In this document: positions 12,601 through 24,285 of the stretch, piece after piece | How positions within the stretch are numbered: position 1 is the stretch's first letter | Layout: the number at the start of each line of letters is the position of its first letter | NCBI RefSeq assembly: GCF_965363235.1 | Contig: NC_134851.1 | Span: forward strand, 36,484,321-36,548,320 | DNA: 64,000 bases | Reading direction: 5' to 3' | Source: Mytilus galloprovincialis | Taxonomy: Eukaryota > Mollusca > Bivalvia > Mytilida > Mytilidae | The notes under the pieces: model-generated | Seen by the model: the letters and a program-made list of their open reading frames with translations, nothing else | Database searches by the model: none | Told to the model about the DNA's origin: nothing | Translations under genes and position numbers: made by a program

Positions 12601-15600
12601 TGAGAGCCTCTTGTTTCTTCTTCATATTTTGTATGTACATAATTTTTTTTGTTTATTTTTGGTGCAATTTACATAATTCACTTGTGTTTTATGTCCTCAA
12701 ATTTGGTTTTCAAAATTTTGTCTCAAGATAACAAGACAAAATTTGGTCAATAAACATATAATGTGCAGTATATAATAAGTTTTCACTTACTTGACATTTG
12801 TTTTATTGTTAACAATAAATAATGGATTGACTTGGCTGATGATTTCATCATTAACAGAGATTCCATCCAGGTACTGTTTCAGTAAGGTTCGCAGCTGTTG
12901 GTTTTCTTGGACTAGACCCATCTTCTCTTTATCTAGTGCTAACTTGTCTAAGAATACTTTGTTGAATCTCTTCCAGAAGTTCTCCATTGAAGAATATTCA
13001 TGCATAATCTGAAAGTAAATGTGAAAACCAACCATGTTGAAAAATAACTATCATGACTTTTCAAAGTATTTTGTGTTACATGTATTTCCTTTTTGTGATT
13101 TTTCATAATTAAAATAATAAAAACTATAACTTAAGAATTATAGCTGATATAGGAATAATCAACATGAGATAAACTAGATGATAGTGGGGGAAGTCATCAC
13201 TGAGCCAAACAGCATTCAAATAAGTTAACACTAAGGGTTATTCCATATGAAGGCACAGAGGTGTCAAAGTTTAAATTTTAGACCATGACTTTCAATTTAG
13301 TTTTCTTTCCTTCTTTTTATATAACACAACTTCTGGTAGCTTATTATACTATGTCTGTCACCAATTAGAGTTTTTTTTACATATTGTAAATCAATTATGA
13401 TGCTAGGTCAAGGTTGGTTAGCAACAATAGGTCAATCAATAACCTATTACAATGAGCAACTTACAACTTTAAAACTTTTACATAATTTAAAAAAAGAAAT
13501 CATAATTCAACTAATTTTTCCTACCGGAGCCAGGGGTTCATAACCTTGTTCTAACATGGCTGTTTGTTAAGTTTTTACGTATACATTACAGAGAATTTTG
13601 CGTGTATTAAAGAGGAAAGCATTAATTCAATTTTTAAAAAAATCAACATTTATTCCACTCTTACAATTTTTCCTACCTGAGCCAGGGGTTCATAACCTTT
13701 TTCTAACATGGCTGTTTGGACATCATCCTGTTCCTCCTGAGTTAGGGAGGAGGCATAGAATGGAAGCACCTTCTCCTCCTCTGTCTCCAGCTTACGACAC
13801 ATTTCTGCTAGTTTCAATATCACAGTGACCTGAAATACAAAAAGTAACTGCATGACTATGGTAACTGAAGAGGGAAATTGAAGAGAATTATTTTCTTGAT
13901 CAACCGTTGAATTATAGCCCCTTGGATGCTCTATATCGATCACTAATTTATACATTAACTGCCTTAATTACTCATGTTTTTATTAAAAAAAAATTATTCT
14001 TATTGTTTTGGTTGTTTATTTATCTATTTTTTTTTTTTTTTTTTTTTATTTGGGGGGGGGGGGGGGGGTTTATATACAGCAGACAGCAGTAGATATATGG
14101 ATTGACTACTAGAATACTTATCATATTGTCCTATATTCTAGGATTCTTGAAATTCTGTCAAATAATAGTACAAATGGATTAATTTTGTCCTGCCTTATTT
14201 TTATAATTGTGATCTCTGTCCTGCCTTTTTATTTTTTCACTATATTCGGTCCTGCTTTTTTTTTAGTTTAATCTGACTTTTTATATTTGAATTGTCATCC
14301 TGCCTTTTTTTGGAAAAGTGTCTCATCTTGCCTTTTTTTACTCATAACTCCTTTCCTGTTCTTTTTCAAAGGAGTAGGTTCAGTAAAGGACCGATTTTGG
14401 CCCCAAATTTCAGGTTCATCTGACGAAAGATTTTGACCACTTTTTAAACACTTAAGTGTCTATTTCATTTGAATCAATTAGTTTATGTAGAAAATTTTAA
14501 CTGATTTAGTCATTAAAAACGATCCGATTCAAGCTCTAATAGGAAAAATCTACCAAATTTACTGAAAAATGTCATTTTTCAGATGGTTTTTGTCAAAAAT
14601 GAAAGTGGCCCCATCTGTGTTCATCCTCAACTTTTATATACAGTACGCCCAGAGAGTATGTAATCGCGAACTCTAATCACCGATTTCCGAGTGTAGCGGT
14701 GTGACACCGCGAATCACGGATTATACTCCCAATTTCCTCCAAAGATTCTCTCCCAACACCGCGTGGCTGTTAATTGGTTTATTGCCCATCGGATGTTCTG
14801 AAAATTAATGACGCGTGACAACATCATCGGATTAGCCAGATTTATTACCTTTGTACATTTAATCGATCTTGATTGCACCTGTGTGCTTTAAAATACGTTA
14901 TTTAAATGTCCTTTCATTGTCAGATAAAAGTGTGACATTTCTATTTAAAATAAGATTATTATTCTTGTATGTATATGCCCATGTCATTGTCATATGACAT
15001 ACAGCGTACAGACGTATAAAAATACGAATAAAACAATTATTTTGTATTTTCATTATAGTCCGATCAGGTCATAATTTTTGTTTTTTTCAACAAAGACGAT
15101 TTTACCACAATTAGAACCTTTTATGACCTACTCAGTGAGCAATATTCGGTTCATTAATAGTTCAATATTATAAAATTAATATCAACTGGCTTAAAACAAA
15201 ATGATGTTTTTATGGTAATTTGTCCAATCTAAATTAAACCCAAGAGTTAATTTATCGGATCAACAAGTGAACTCTGTTACTTTCAATTTATTTTGAAATG
15301 TAAAATATTATGTTTCACTACCTCGGTAGAATAAAATTTCCGACTTGAAATATTTGAATTTTAAAAAGAAACTGTAAAGTGACAAATAGTTTTGTATGCA
15401 ATGTGGCAGCCCTATATTCATAAATACTGAGAAGACACAACACAATAATCACAACCTTATTTAATTATATGGAGAAAAGAAATCATGTGTTTTTAATCTG
15501 TTATTGATCTTTAATTATTTAAAATAAAATTGGATTGGCGCAATCCGTAGTTTACTGCTCGTTAAAACTCCTTGCGAAATATAAAAACAAGTAGTTCAAC

Positions 15601-18600
15601 AATTTATACAATAGAATATTAAAATGAAATTATATCGTGTTCTACAAGAAAGAAATATGTAAAAAAAAAATTAGATCGGATTTTAACGCTCGACAAATTT
15701 TCACAGAGGTCTCTACCAAAGCCCATCATGAACATGCATCCTGTTTTCATATACCATTAATATATAGTGTTGACTATAGACATATAAATAATGTCCGGTT
15801 TTATGTCCTCTGTTGACTGAGAAACGTAAAAATAAAAGGCTGATGTTGGTTTATTCAGAAAAGGAATATAATTTAGAATCTGGTTAATCAATTGTAAAAG
15901 GACCTTCTAGAGCCTCAATCTTAACGCACACAAATTTATGTCAATCATTACAAAGCAAGTTTAAACCTTGAATGAATTTTCCCACGGTTATCCAGAAAGG
16001 TCACCTGAGTTAACTGTTACATGATACTATTTCCCGCCAAATAAAAATCTCGTGGATAAAATTGATGTCACTATTTTTAGCATTCAATATTGTGAGCAAA
16101 GTCAAGTTCAAGTTCAACCACGCACTGTTCATCACTGAGTTGCGTATCGTCTTCCCACGGCAATTTATTGGTTTAGAAATATTTAAAGATTACTGTTCTA
16201 AATACAACACAAAAGTTTACATTCATTGTGCGTAAATGAATATTATGCAACGACGATTTGATGCAGCTATAGAAGTATTCCTGTTGTAGCCGAAATGTAT
16301 TATATATTTATCCTAAAGTAATGCTAACAAATCGTGAAGAGAAAATGCCGTAGACTTATTAAGCATAGCGAATTGTGAATAGTATTTTCTTTTTTTCTTG
16401 CATATACAAGTTTAAAGACACGTAATTTTCTTTTTTTCTCACATTTTATAACTTCAGCGTTAATTTCGGTCTATTTTCGCAAGTTATATAAATTACCGAT
16501 AAAAAGAACAAGAGATCATAATCAAGTATAGATTTTTTTTTATAAAACTTTACTGCAATTGAAAGCATTAACAACAATCTTTTGCTTTTTAAAACTTTTA
16601 TTTTGTAATCGTAAAAAGGAAATGGAAACTTATTAGCATAACAGATAGTGAATAATATTTTCTTTTTTACTTGTATAAAAAACTTTGAGACGTGTAATTT
16701 TTCTTTAAACTGTCCTAATTTATTCAACGTTAGTCTCCGTTTATTGTTACACAATTATATCTCTTTTAGTAAATTAAATATTTATTTACTGATAAAAAAC
16801 GGAAGTCAAAATCAAATATAGTTTTTTTTTAACTTGATTTAAATGTACAGTGTAATTGAAAGAATTAACAACAACGTTTTCACTTTTATTTTAATCTTTC
16901 ATTTGTTTCAAGCAATCAGATATAACCTGATAATCAATAGACAGGAAATACAATTGTTTAATTACATTAGAAATCTCGCATACCTTGACTGTCGAGTGCC
17001 GGCATAGATCAGAAGGATTAGGGCAATTAATTACCTGGTGTGACACCGCGTCACTCCAGACTGGGAGAGATGTCGCTAATACAATAAACAAAAGGTATGG
17101 ATTTACGCGGAAGTCGGAGGGAATACTCCCAAATTTCTCCGACAATTTAGGGAGTGATGTCGGAGTTTCCTGGTGTCACACCAGTAAAAAACTCGGTGTT
17201 TGGAGTTTGGGATGGCTTTCGCGAAAATTGAACTGTATGTTATGTATTATCATCAAATACAACTAACATTTTAATATTAAGGATGAACACGAATGCGGCC
17301 ACTTTCGTTTTACACGAAAACCGTCTAAAATTTAACTAAGATGCTAGAATAGTGAAGATTTCAGTAATTTAGCATGACTTAACGGTGCTAGTACCCGATA
17401 TTTTTGCATTGTATTGTCAAAAACAGGCCATATTTATGTATCAGAAGCATTCTACTGTCCAATAAATAACTAAAAGTTTACATTTTAACAATTTTGTAAA
17501 ACTGCTATATTTTGGGGCCAAAAAGAGGTCTTACTGGACCTACCGTACTCCTTTCATTTTACCTCCTACCCCACCTCAATACAAATCCAATGGTAGCTCC
17601 CTAACATACCTTCTCATTTTGTCTTTTCAATTCTTTCATAGCCGAATTGCTTTCTAATGTCATTTTTGTTAGCTTGTCCCTCTCTCGCTCTCGTAACTTA
17701 TTCATCTGTGCTTTCAAATCTTGAAAGTGGGCTAACATCTTTTCTCTTTCCTGTAAAATATATTTTTTTCATAAATCTCTTTCAACATCTTTTTTTATGG
17801 GAAAAAATGTTACCATAAAGTTGGTTTTTTTTTCTTTCTTTTTTTAAAGTTTTGACAAAGTCTTTTACTTTTAAGGGTTCAAATATATCTGCAAAACTTC
17901 AGATGAATGTTCTCCCTATTCACAAAGATTTTAGACTGATGTAATGAATGTAATCTATAAGGGATGCCCTATACTTCATTTAGACACCTCTTTCAAAAAA
18001 TTTCCATTCAATTAACTGAAGTCCTTTTTACATAGCGAAAAAATATTCCAAGGTAACAAGAATGTGTCCATAGTACACGGATGCCCCACTCCCATTATCA
18101 TTTTCTATGTTCAGTGGACCGTGAAATTGGGATGAAAAATATAATTTTGCAATTAAATTAGAAAGATCTTATCATAGGGAACGTGTGTACTAAGTTTGAA
18201 GTTGATTGGACTTCAACTTTATCAAAAACTACCATGACCAAAAACTTTAACCTGAAACTCCCACTTTCATTTTCTATGTTCAGTGGACCATGAAATTGGG
18301 GTCAAAAGTGTAATTGAGCTTTAAAATTAGAAAGATCATATCATAAGCAACTATGGTACTAAGTTTCAAATTGATTGGACTTCAGCTTCATCAAAAACTA
18401 CCTTGACCAAAAACTTTAACCTGAAACTCCCATTTTCATTTTCTATGTTCAGTGGACCGTGAAATTGGTGTCAAAAGTGTAATTGGGCTTTAAAATTAGA
18501 AAGATCATATCATAAGCAACAAGTGTACTAAGTTTCAATTTGATTGGACTTCAGCTTCATCAAAAACTACCTTGACCAAAAACTTTAACCTGAAACTTCC

Positions 18601-21600
18601 ATTTTCATTTTCTATGTTCAGTGGACCGTGAAATTGGTGTCAAAAGTGTAATTGGGCTTTAAAATTAGAAAGATCATATCATAAGCAACTATGGTACTAA
18701 GTTTCAAGTTGATTGGACTTCAGCTTCATCAAAAACTACCTTGACCAAAAACTTTAACCTGAAACTCCCATTTTCATTTTCTATGTTCAGTGGACCGTGA
18801 AATTGGGGTCAAAAGTCTAATTTGGCTTTTCAATTAGAAAGATCATATCATAAGCAACAAGTGTACTAAGTTTCAAGTTGATTGGACCTCAGCTTCATCA
18901 AAAACTACCTTGACCAAAAACTTTAACCTGAAGTCGGACGAACGAACGAACGAACGGACGAACGAACGGAGCCACAGACCAGAAAACATAATGCCCCTCT
19001 ACTATCGTAGGTGGGGCATAAAAATGACAATTTCATTACAGCAATGAAACTCCTTTTAAAGGGACATGTATAACAGACCTGTACACTCTATTTGAAGTGA
19101 TATATGCACCAAGATTTATTGAGTATAAAGTGAGTTATTCCACCTTCATGACCTTGAACATACCTATACACGTGCACTGAACTTACCTCTTTAAGTTGTT
19201 TATTTCTTTCTTCACATTCTTTTGCATTGGCCATCATTTTATTTTTTAATTGTGAAATATTGTCCTAGAAAATACATGTAAATTTATTCTGTAATAATTA
19301 TTGTAGTGATTAAACGATAGTTTCAGAAGTTTGACCTATTTTAATCTTCTACTGATTCTGTTTTTTGTCTCAACTAAATGGTAAATAAGTCACTTTTCAA
19401 AAAATCATTTTGAAATAGTTAGCTTCCTCTTCTAAAGGTCATGAAATCACCCCTGGATTTTTGATGAGGCTTTGTTGCAGTCTTTAATTTTCAAGTTTGT
19501 GTCATGTATACTGTTGTTTTTGTATTTGCCATTTTCATTATCATTATCATTTTGATTTTAGTTTTGTTTTTGTTTATATGAGTTCAAATATCCCTTTGGT
19601 CTCTCTTTCACCTTTATTAAGACCTTTGACCATAGGAAAAATGTCTATAAAAATGTTAAAACACAAAATATTTTAAAATTTATTCTATTTCCCAATTTCA
19701 TGTTTGCAAAATTCCATTTAAGAAATACTGACTTTTCCAGCACCATGATAGGCAACTTCGCTAGCTAAGAGTTACGATCCACTTCGCTAGCAAAGATTCA
19801 TGATAGGAAAACCTGTATCCTTACCTTAAAAACCCACAAATTTCTTATGTTGCAAAAATCAGCTGTTTTTTATATAATTTATTCATAAAAACAATCAAAG
19901 TTATCATATATTAAAATAGCTATCAGAATTAAAAGTTATTGTTGCCCAATTATGACATCTTACCGATAACTTATTAATTCTTCTCATCTGTGAATCTATT
20001 TCCTGTGCTGCATGATCATCTTTGCGTTTATATTCCTCAAATTCATTCTTCCTACTTTTCGTTGAATTTAGATAGGCATCCAGAGCCTGCTCAAACTGTC
20101 TCATTAATTCTTTCTGTTTTTCAAACAGGAGGACCTTTAACCCATGTTTCTCTTCTGTATCCTGAAAATCAAGTGATTAAATCATTTTTCAATGCATATC
20201 TCTTGGTCCCCTTCTTGTAACTACATATGAGCTGTGTCTGATAGAAATCAATTTTATGCAAGTGTAAGTAAATATGTACAGTGAAACCTGACTAAACCGA
20301 ACCCTTTCGGGACTTGAGGTTTATTCGGTTTTGGCAGGTATTTGGTTTCATCAGGTTCACAATGCATAAAATGTGATATGATTGGTCTTCAAAACAAGTT
20401 TGGATTAGACAGGTTTCAGGTTTATTCAGGGTTCGGTTTAATCAGGTTTCACTGTACATGTATTAGATTCTGATTGATTTTAGCATTCAGATATGAAATA
20501 CAATGCAACAAAAGATGACGTTTGTTCCATTTTGTAGCATTCCATTAACAATTCACCTAGCATGAAACAGTCCCAGACTTTTCATTCATTTATTTTCAAA
20601 ACCAAAGTAGGTTAACAGATGCATTGATGTAGATTGGCATAAAATCTATTTCTATGCAACGCCGCTCGTATATTAAAATGCAAATACTTTTTGCTAGTAT
20701 CACACAAAACATTGACTTATACCTATCAAAAATCTTCTAAGATTAAATAATTCCATTGATAGATTTGAACTTTAATTTGTTGGATAGTTATAAAATAATT
20801 TATAACATATATACTCTACAGCTCTTTTTATTCATTTTAATATATTTTAGGAGACATTATACCCTTACAAAACTCAAATAAACAAGACTTAGTGGATGAA
20901 ACAGTTTAAGGTGGTACATAGCACTACAGGGAGATAAATATGCAAAATCAGCTGAATGTTTTAATCACATTCTATTGTTAAGAAAATATGAAGCTTCTCA
21001 TGCAATGACAAAAATTAGTGATTGTTAAACTCTTATATATCCAACCAATTGTTTCCGATAATGTGTCTGATTCAATTTTTTTTGGAATTTTTATATTTTT
21101 GTCAAATCAAATATTTGTCAAATAAACTCATCATAGATACCAGATACCAAAAGTATTTCAAAATTAAATGAGCTGAATTAATTTTAGTCAACCTGTTTGG
21201 TTCCACCTTAAGCAGGCTTAATCATTAAAATATGGAGCATATTTGTTACCTAAGAAACAGTTAACTTATAATTCAATAATACTTAACTATGGATTCATTT
21301 ATTTTTCGTAGATATGAATTTTCATGGATTGAGGAAAAATTGAGTTTTCCAGGATATTTGATTTTTTATACACCATTTTTTGAAAGCCTGAATACAAGCA
21401 TGTATAATTTAATTTTGGATGTAACGCGTCTTCTTATTGGCTGACGTTATTTTGTTATGATCCCATAGACATAATTTAGTCATGTGACCGTGACGTCATC
21501 AACCTTTTTTTATGGTTTTCTACGGTTTAAAATGGAATTTAGAATTAAATTATAAGAAATGACTGTAATATTTTTTCTGTCTATTCGAAATAACATAAAA

Positions 21601-23894
21601 AATGTGGTGCACACTGAATAACGCCCTTAGCGGGTTATTTAACTGTGTGCACCACATTTTTTATGTTATTTCTTCATAGACAGAAAAAATATTACAGTCA
21701 TTCCTTAAATAAAATATACAGTTCCTTGAACATTTAAATTTTTCGGTGACTTTAACCCCTGAAATCAATGAAAGTTAGAATATATTCCCAAATAATGATG
21801 AATCTTTGAAGTAACTGATTTTGTTGTGTGTATAAAGTAGAAAATGATTTTGGTCCTTTAAAACATTAAAAGTCATTATAATACAGGTACCTTGTTTTTA
21901 ATTTCATCACAAAAACTTTCAAATTCAGCTCGAGCCTCATTTTCACGATCTTGGAAGTTTTGATCCATAGCAAACAAAATGTCAGCTATATCATTCATTT
22001 CAATCCCATGCTGTTCAATCATTAAGGCTCTTTCCGTGTCAAATTCTTCCTGGATAAGGGCTAACTCATCTTCATAATATATCTGTAATTTGTTTAACCT
22101 TTCTTCTTGTATGTCTATAAAATAAGAATAAAATGTACTAAAATTGAGATAATTTCAGATTTAATTGCAGAATCTATTGGTTTATGGATTTTGAGCAGCA
22201 GTATGTTTTTGCCATAACTTGTGCAAAGTCATCATGTAAACAACAGACATCAAAGTCTTTCTTTTTGCTCTATCATCCCACAGTATATGTTATTTTTTAA
22301 CATACATGTAGGTTAATTCCTTTTAGGAACCTATTAATATATACTTGGGTGTACATTTACAATTTTCAGAAATCAAAGGTTTAGCAATAATAAACTAGAG
22401 GCTCTAAAGAGCCTGTGTTGCTCACCTTGGTCTATGTGCATATCATAAACGAAGGACACAGATGGATTCATAACAGAATTGTGTTTTTTGCATATGGTGA
22501 TGTGTTTGTAGAGCTTACTTTACTGAACATTCGTGCTGCTTACAATTATCTCTATCTACATGTATAATAATAAACTTGGCCCATAGTTAAAATATTTTGT
22601 AAAAATTTACTAAATTTATGAAAATTGACTATGAAGGGCAATAACTCCTTAAGTGGTCAATTGACCATTTTGATCATGTGACTTATTTGCAGGTCTTACT
22701 TTGCTGTACATTATTGCTGTTTACAGTTTATCTCTATCTATAATAATATTCAAGATAATAACCAAAAACTGCAAAATTTCCTTAAAATTACCAATTTAGG
22801 GGCAGCAACCCACAACCTGTTGTCTGATTGATTTGAAAATTTCAGGGGGTAGATAGATGTTGAACTGATAAACAATTTTTCTCCATGTCAGATTTGCTCT
22901 AAATGCTTCCATTTCACAGATATAAGCCAAAATCTACATTTTAACCCTATGTTCTATTTTTAGCCATGGAGGCCATCTTGGTTGGGTTACCGGACACATT
23001 TTTTAAACTAGATACCCCAATGATGATTGTGGCCAAGTTTGGTTAAATTTGAACAGGTGAGCTAAAAATCACAACTGTAATTTCAGTAGCAAATTTCATT
23101 CTTAAAATTTTGATATTGCTTTAAAAAGATTTCACATGTTTGCCACTGGTCAAGGAATTGCAATTATATAAAGCATGCATTAATTTCTGAATTAATAGTA
23201 GTTACCAAATAAACTATCCACAGCCTGTAAATGACTACGGAGAGCCATAGCATATTGTTCCTCTGCTTCCTGTAAATCTTTGGCGAGAGATTTAATCGTT
23301 GCATCTTTTCTGTCCACGATTCTTTCAAATGTCTGACTGAGAATTTCTATTTCTTTGCGTAGTTCTTTAGATTTAGCCTCTCTCATTATGTTTCTCCATT
23401 GATGATTCAGTTTGTTTAGATTGTATTTGGTTGCTCGTTCTTCTTTTGATAGTTTGTCCTGTAATATAGAATGATTTTTATAGGTGTACATGTACATGTT
23501 TGTAAGTTGCAGTACTGTGAACTAAATTTGGTTTGACTTTTTTCCTGTGTCAGTGCTGTGCAAAACCTTAAGTGTTGCATGGAAATGAGATCTGTCTTTT
23601 GAGTCATTGTACAAATGTAATTGTAGTTTGACTGTGTTTTGTTGCCATAACCATTTATTGTTAATGTGTTAGTGCTAAAACATTATCTTATCTTTAATCG
23701 CCAGCAATTACCTTTAAGAACTGTGTTAACATATCTTCTTTCTTCTTTTTCATTTCCTCTTCTCCAAGTCTTTTCTGTTCTTCATAAGCCAATCTTTCTT
23801 CTTCTGTCATTTTAGACAGTTTTCCACCAGACTTCTTTCCTCCTTTTTTCTTAGGCATCTTGATTCAGTATGTAATGAATCAATTAAGGGAAAT
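8991..23894 (-). CDS. DRC2: Dynein regulatory complex subunit 2 (CCDC65), complete, nine coding exons
   Basis: Coding exons in transcript order are 23858-23712, 23458-23206, 22114-21891, 20161-19964, 19264-19187, 17750-17610, 13829-13677, 13008-12791 and 9087-8991, all with GT-AG borders and matching phases (1,509 bases, 502 aa; human CCDC65 is about 484 aa). The start is the ATG at 23858-23856, giving a lysine-rich N-terminus [12 protein letters not shown] as in the family. The product is almost entirely predicted coiled coil; recognisable family blocks are [17 protein letters not shown] (exon 2), [15 protein letters not shown] (exon 7) and [13 protein letters not shown] with NPLFIVN (exon 8). 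DRC2 pairs with DRC1 in the baseplate of the nexin-dynein regulatory complex and links axonemal doublets in motile cilia and flagella; loss of the human gene causes primary ciliary dyskinesia. The 5' UTR begins after a splice acceptor at 23895-23897, so a non-coding first exon lies further upstream and was not found. Confidence 0.95.
9540..12613 (+). repeat. Composite dispersed repeat: ~500-bp tandem array plus ~130-bp array (DRC2 intron 8)
   Basis: It opens with a hairpin (AGCTCACCTGGCC facing GGCCATGTGAGCT), a (GTC)n run at about 9590-9619, then a unit starting TCTCCTCTGAAACTACT that recurs at 9641, 10140, 10645 and 11147, a period of about 500. From about 11840 a second array of roughly 130-base units (GACCTCATTTTCATGGTTCA, CTATATTTGGTGTATAGAA) follows. 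The end is CAGGTGAGCGA...GGCTCTTGAGAGCC near 12575-12613. Copies with the same ends lie at 22395-23069 and 56341-57740 in the opposite orientation. It carries no coding capacity. Confidence 0.75.
12791..13008 (-). CDS. DRC2: DRC2 coding exon 8
   Basis: Encodes residues 399-470, with [11 protein letters not shown] and [10 protein letters not shown]. It leaves two bases of a split Lys codon. Confidence 0.94.
13515..13570 (-). repeat. Partial tandem copy of the DRC2 exon 7 end and its splice donor
   Basis: About 48 bases here match 13667-13715 closely, covering the last ~40 bases of exon 7 plus the donor. In the copy the exon end reads CCG/GTAGGA rather than CAG/GTAGGA. It sits about 155 bases downstream of the real donor in the transcript, inside intron 7, and has no acceptor of its own, so it is a duplicated fragment, not a further exon. 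Confidence 0.75.
13677..13829 (-). CDS. DRC2: DRC2 coding exon 7
   Basis: Encodes residues 348-398, with the family block [20 protein letters not shown]. The end of this exon and its donor are duplicated in the next intron at about 13515-13570. Confidence 0.94.
14024..14070 (+). repeat. Poly(T)-poly(G) low-complexity run
   Basis: About 25 T residues are followed by a G run of about 18. The exact length is unreliable in any assembly. Confidence 0.8.
14368..17554. mobile_element. 3.2 kb terminal-inverted-repeat element, no transposase seen (DRC2 intron 6)
   Basis: The left end reads AAAGGAGTAGGTTCAGTAA...TTTTGGCCCCAAA and the right end reads TTTGGGGCCAAAA...CCTACCGTACTCCTTT, an imperfect ~45-base inverted repeat. 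A further inverted match joins ATCTGTGTTCATCCT (about 14618) to GGATGAACACGAATG (about 17280). Inside are a diverged ~280-base tandem pair (about 16380-16860) and palindromes of the type GGTGTGACACC. The left end recurs at 63143-63415. No open frame resembles a transposase, so it is non-autonomous or decayed; the superfamily is unknown. Confidence 0.65.
17610..17750 (-). CDS. DRC2: DRC2 coding exon 6
   Basis: Encodes residues 301-347, a highly charged helix containing [18 protein letters not shown]; phase 0 borders. Confidence 0.92.
18060..19020 (+). repeat. 169-bp tandem array, five units (DRC2 intron 5)
   Basis: The phrase TCAGTGGACC recurs at 18111, 18280, 18449, 18618 and 18787, an exact period of 169 bases. 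The array ends in a (CGAA)n-rich stretch (ACGAACGAACGAACGGACG) and a tail CATAATGCCCCTCTACT, GTAGGTGGGGCATA. A one-unit copy of the same family with the same tail lies at 38235-38420. Confidence 0.85.
19187..19264 (-). CDS. DRC2: DRC2 coding exon 5
   Basis: Encodes residues 275-300 ([20 protein letters not shown]); a short 26-codon exon with phase 0 borders. It was too short to appear as a free-standing open frame and was found from its splice sites and frame. Confidence 0.9.
19964..20161 (-). CDS. DRC2: DRC2 coding exon 4
   Basis: Encodes residues 209-274, starting DTEEKHGLK; 66 whole codons, phase 0 on both sides. Confidence 0.92.
20279..20454. mobile_element. 176-bp MITE with TA target duplication
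   Basis: The ends CAGTGAAACCTGACTAAACC and GGTTTAATCAGGTTTCACTG are inverted over about 26 bases and are flanked by TA on each side. Short size, TA duplication and no coding capacity fit a Tc1/mariner-type MITE; that class is inferred. It lies in DRC2 intron 3. Confidence 0.8.
21408..21710. mobile_element. Foldback element with ~70-base hairpin arms
   Basis: AAATGACTGTAATATTTTTT at about 21557 and its complement at about 21706 enclose two long arms (both containing TGTGGTGCACAC-type sequence) around a short centre near 21625. The left shoulder (GATGTAACGCGTCTTC, GTGACGTCATCAAC) is part of the same family, because a reversed copy with the same shoulder lies at 42440-42690. Confidence 0.75.
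21891..22114 (-). CDS. DRC2: DRC2 coding exon 3
   Basis: Encodes residues 134-208 (Gln/Glu-rich coiled coil, including [12 protein letters not shown]). It enters with two bases completing the split Asp codon and ends in phase 0. Confidence 0.93.
22395..23069 (-). repeat. AGCTCACC / GAGGCTCT dispersed repeat, copy 2 (DRC2 intron 2)
   Basis: Starts CTAGAGGCTCTAAAGAGCC and ends ACAGGTGAGCTAAAAA, the reverse orientation of the 9540-12613 family. It contains one copy of the ~500-base unit (for example GCATTTAGAGCAAATC in complement) and lacks the GTC run. Confidence 0.75.
23206..23458 (-). CDS. DRC2: DRC2 coding exon 2
   Basis: Encodes residues 50-133, beginning [20 protein letters not shown], the most conserved part of the family. 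It leaves one base of a split Asp codon at the donor. Confidence 0.94.
23712..23894 (-). CDS. DRC2: DRC2 coding exon 1 with 36 bases of 5' UTR
   Basis: Encodes residues 1-49. The ATG is preceded by 36 untranslated bases and a TTTACAG acceptor; the exon ends in phase 0 at a GTAATT donor. Confidence 0.92.
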
Positions 23895-24189
23895 CTGTAA
23901 AGTAAAATGAAAATATAGGAAATGAATGCAGGCATCATTAAGTTGAGATATATTTATTTATTATAAATATTATATTAAATTATAAAGTTATATATATATA
24001 ATATATATATATAGTTAGCTTAAAAGAAGTAAAAACCTTGAAGATTTCAAATTAAAAAAAATGAAAGATAAATTAATTAATTCTTATTTTACAGTTACAA
24101 TGTAGTGACAAGTTTTAAAGCGGTTTGAGTTTTCTATCTCTGTTTTACATATCTTTCAGACAAATGACTTAGTCTTTGATTACATGTTG

Positions 24190-24285
24190 TACAGTGACTT
24201 ATAGTTGTTAATTCCTGTGTCATTTTGGTCTCTTCTGGAGAGTTTTCTCATTGGCAATCATACCACATCTTCTATTTTTATATCA
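24190..24285 (+). repeat. Retrotransposon 3'-tail fragment (GAGAGTTTTCTCATTGGC type)
   Basis: The sequence TCATTTTGGTCTCTTCTGG...GAGTTTTCTCATTGGCAATC is one of several related tails in the window (47225-47410, 53885-54050, 55440-55500). I recognise this as a common mussel interspersed repeat; no coding part is attached. Confidence 0.45.

Noticed and set aside
16891-17266. Overlapping open frames on both strands near the right end of the 14368-17554 element
   Set aside because: No transposase motif; the frames overlap palindromic sequence and lack splice or start support.
18060-19020. CRISPR-like array of repeats
   Set aside because: The units are contiguous 169-base tandem copies with no unique spacers, in an animal intron.
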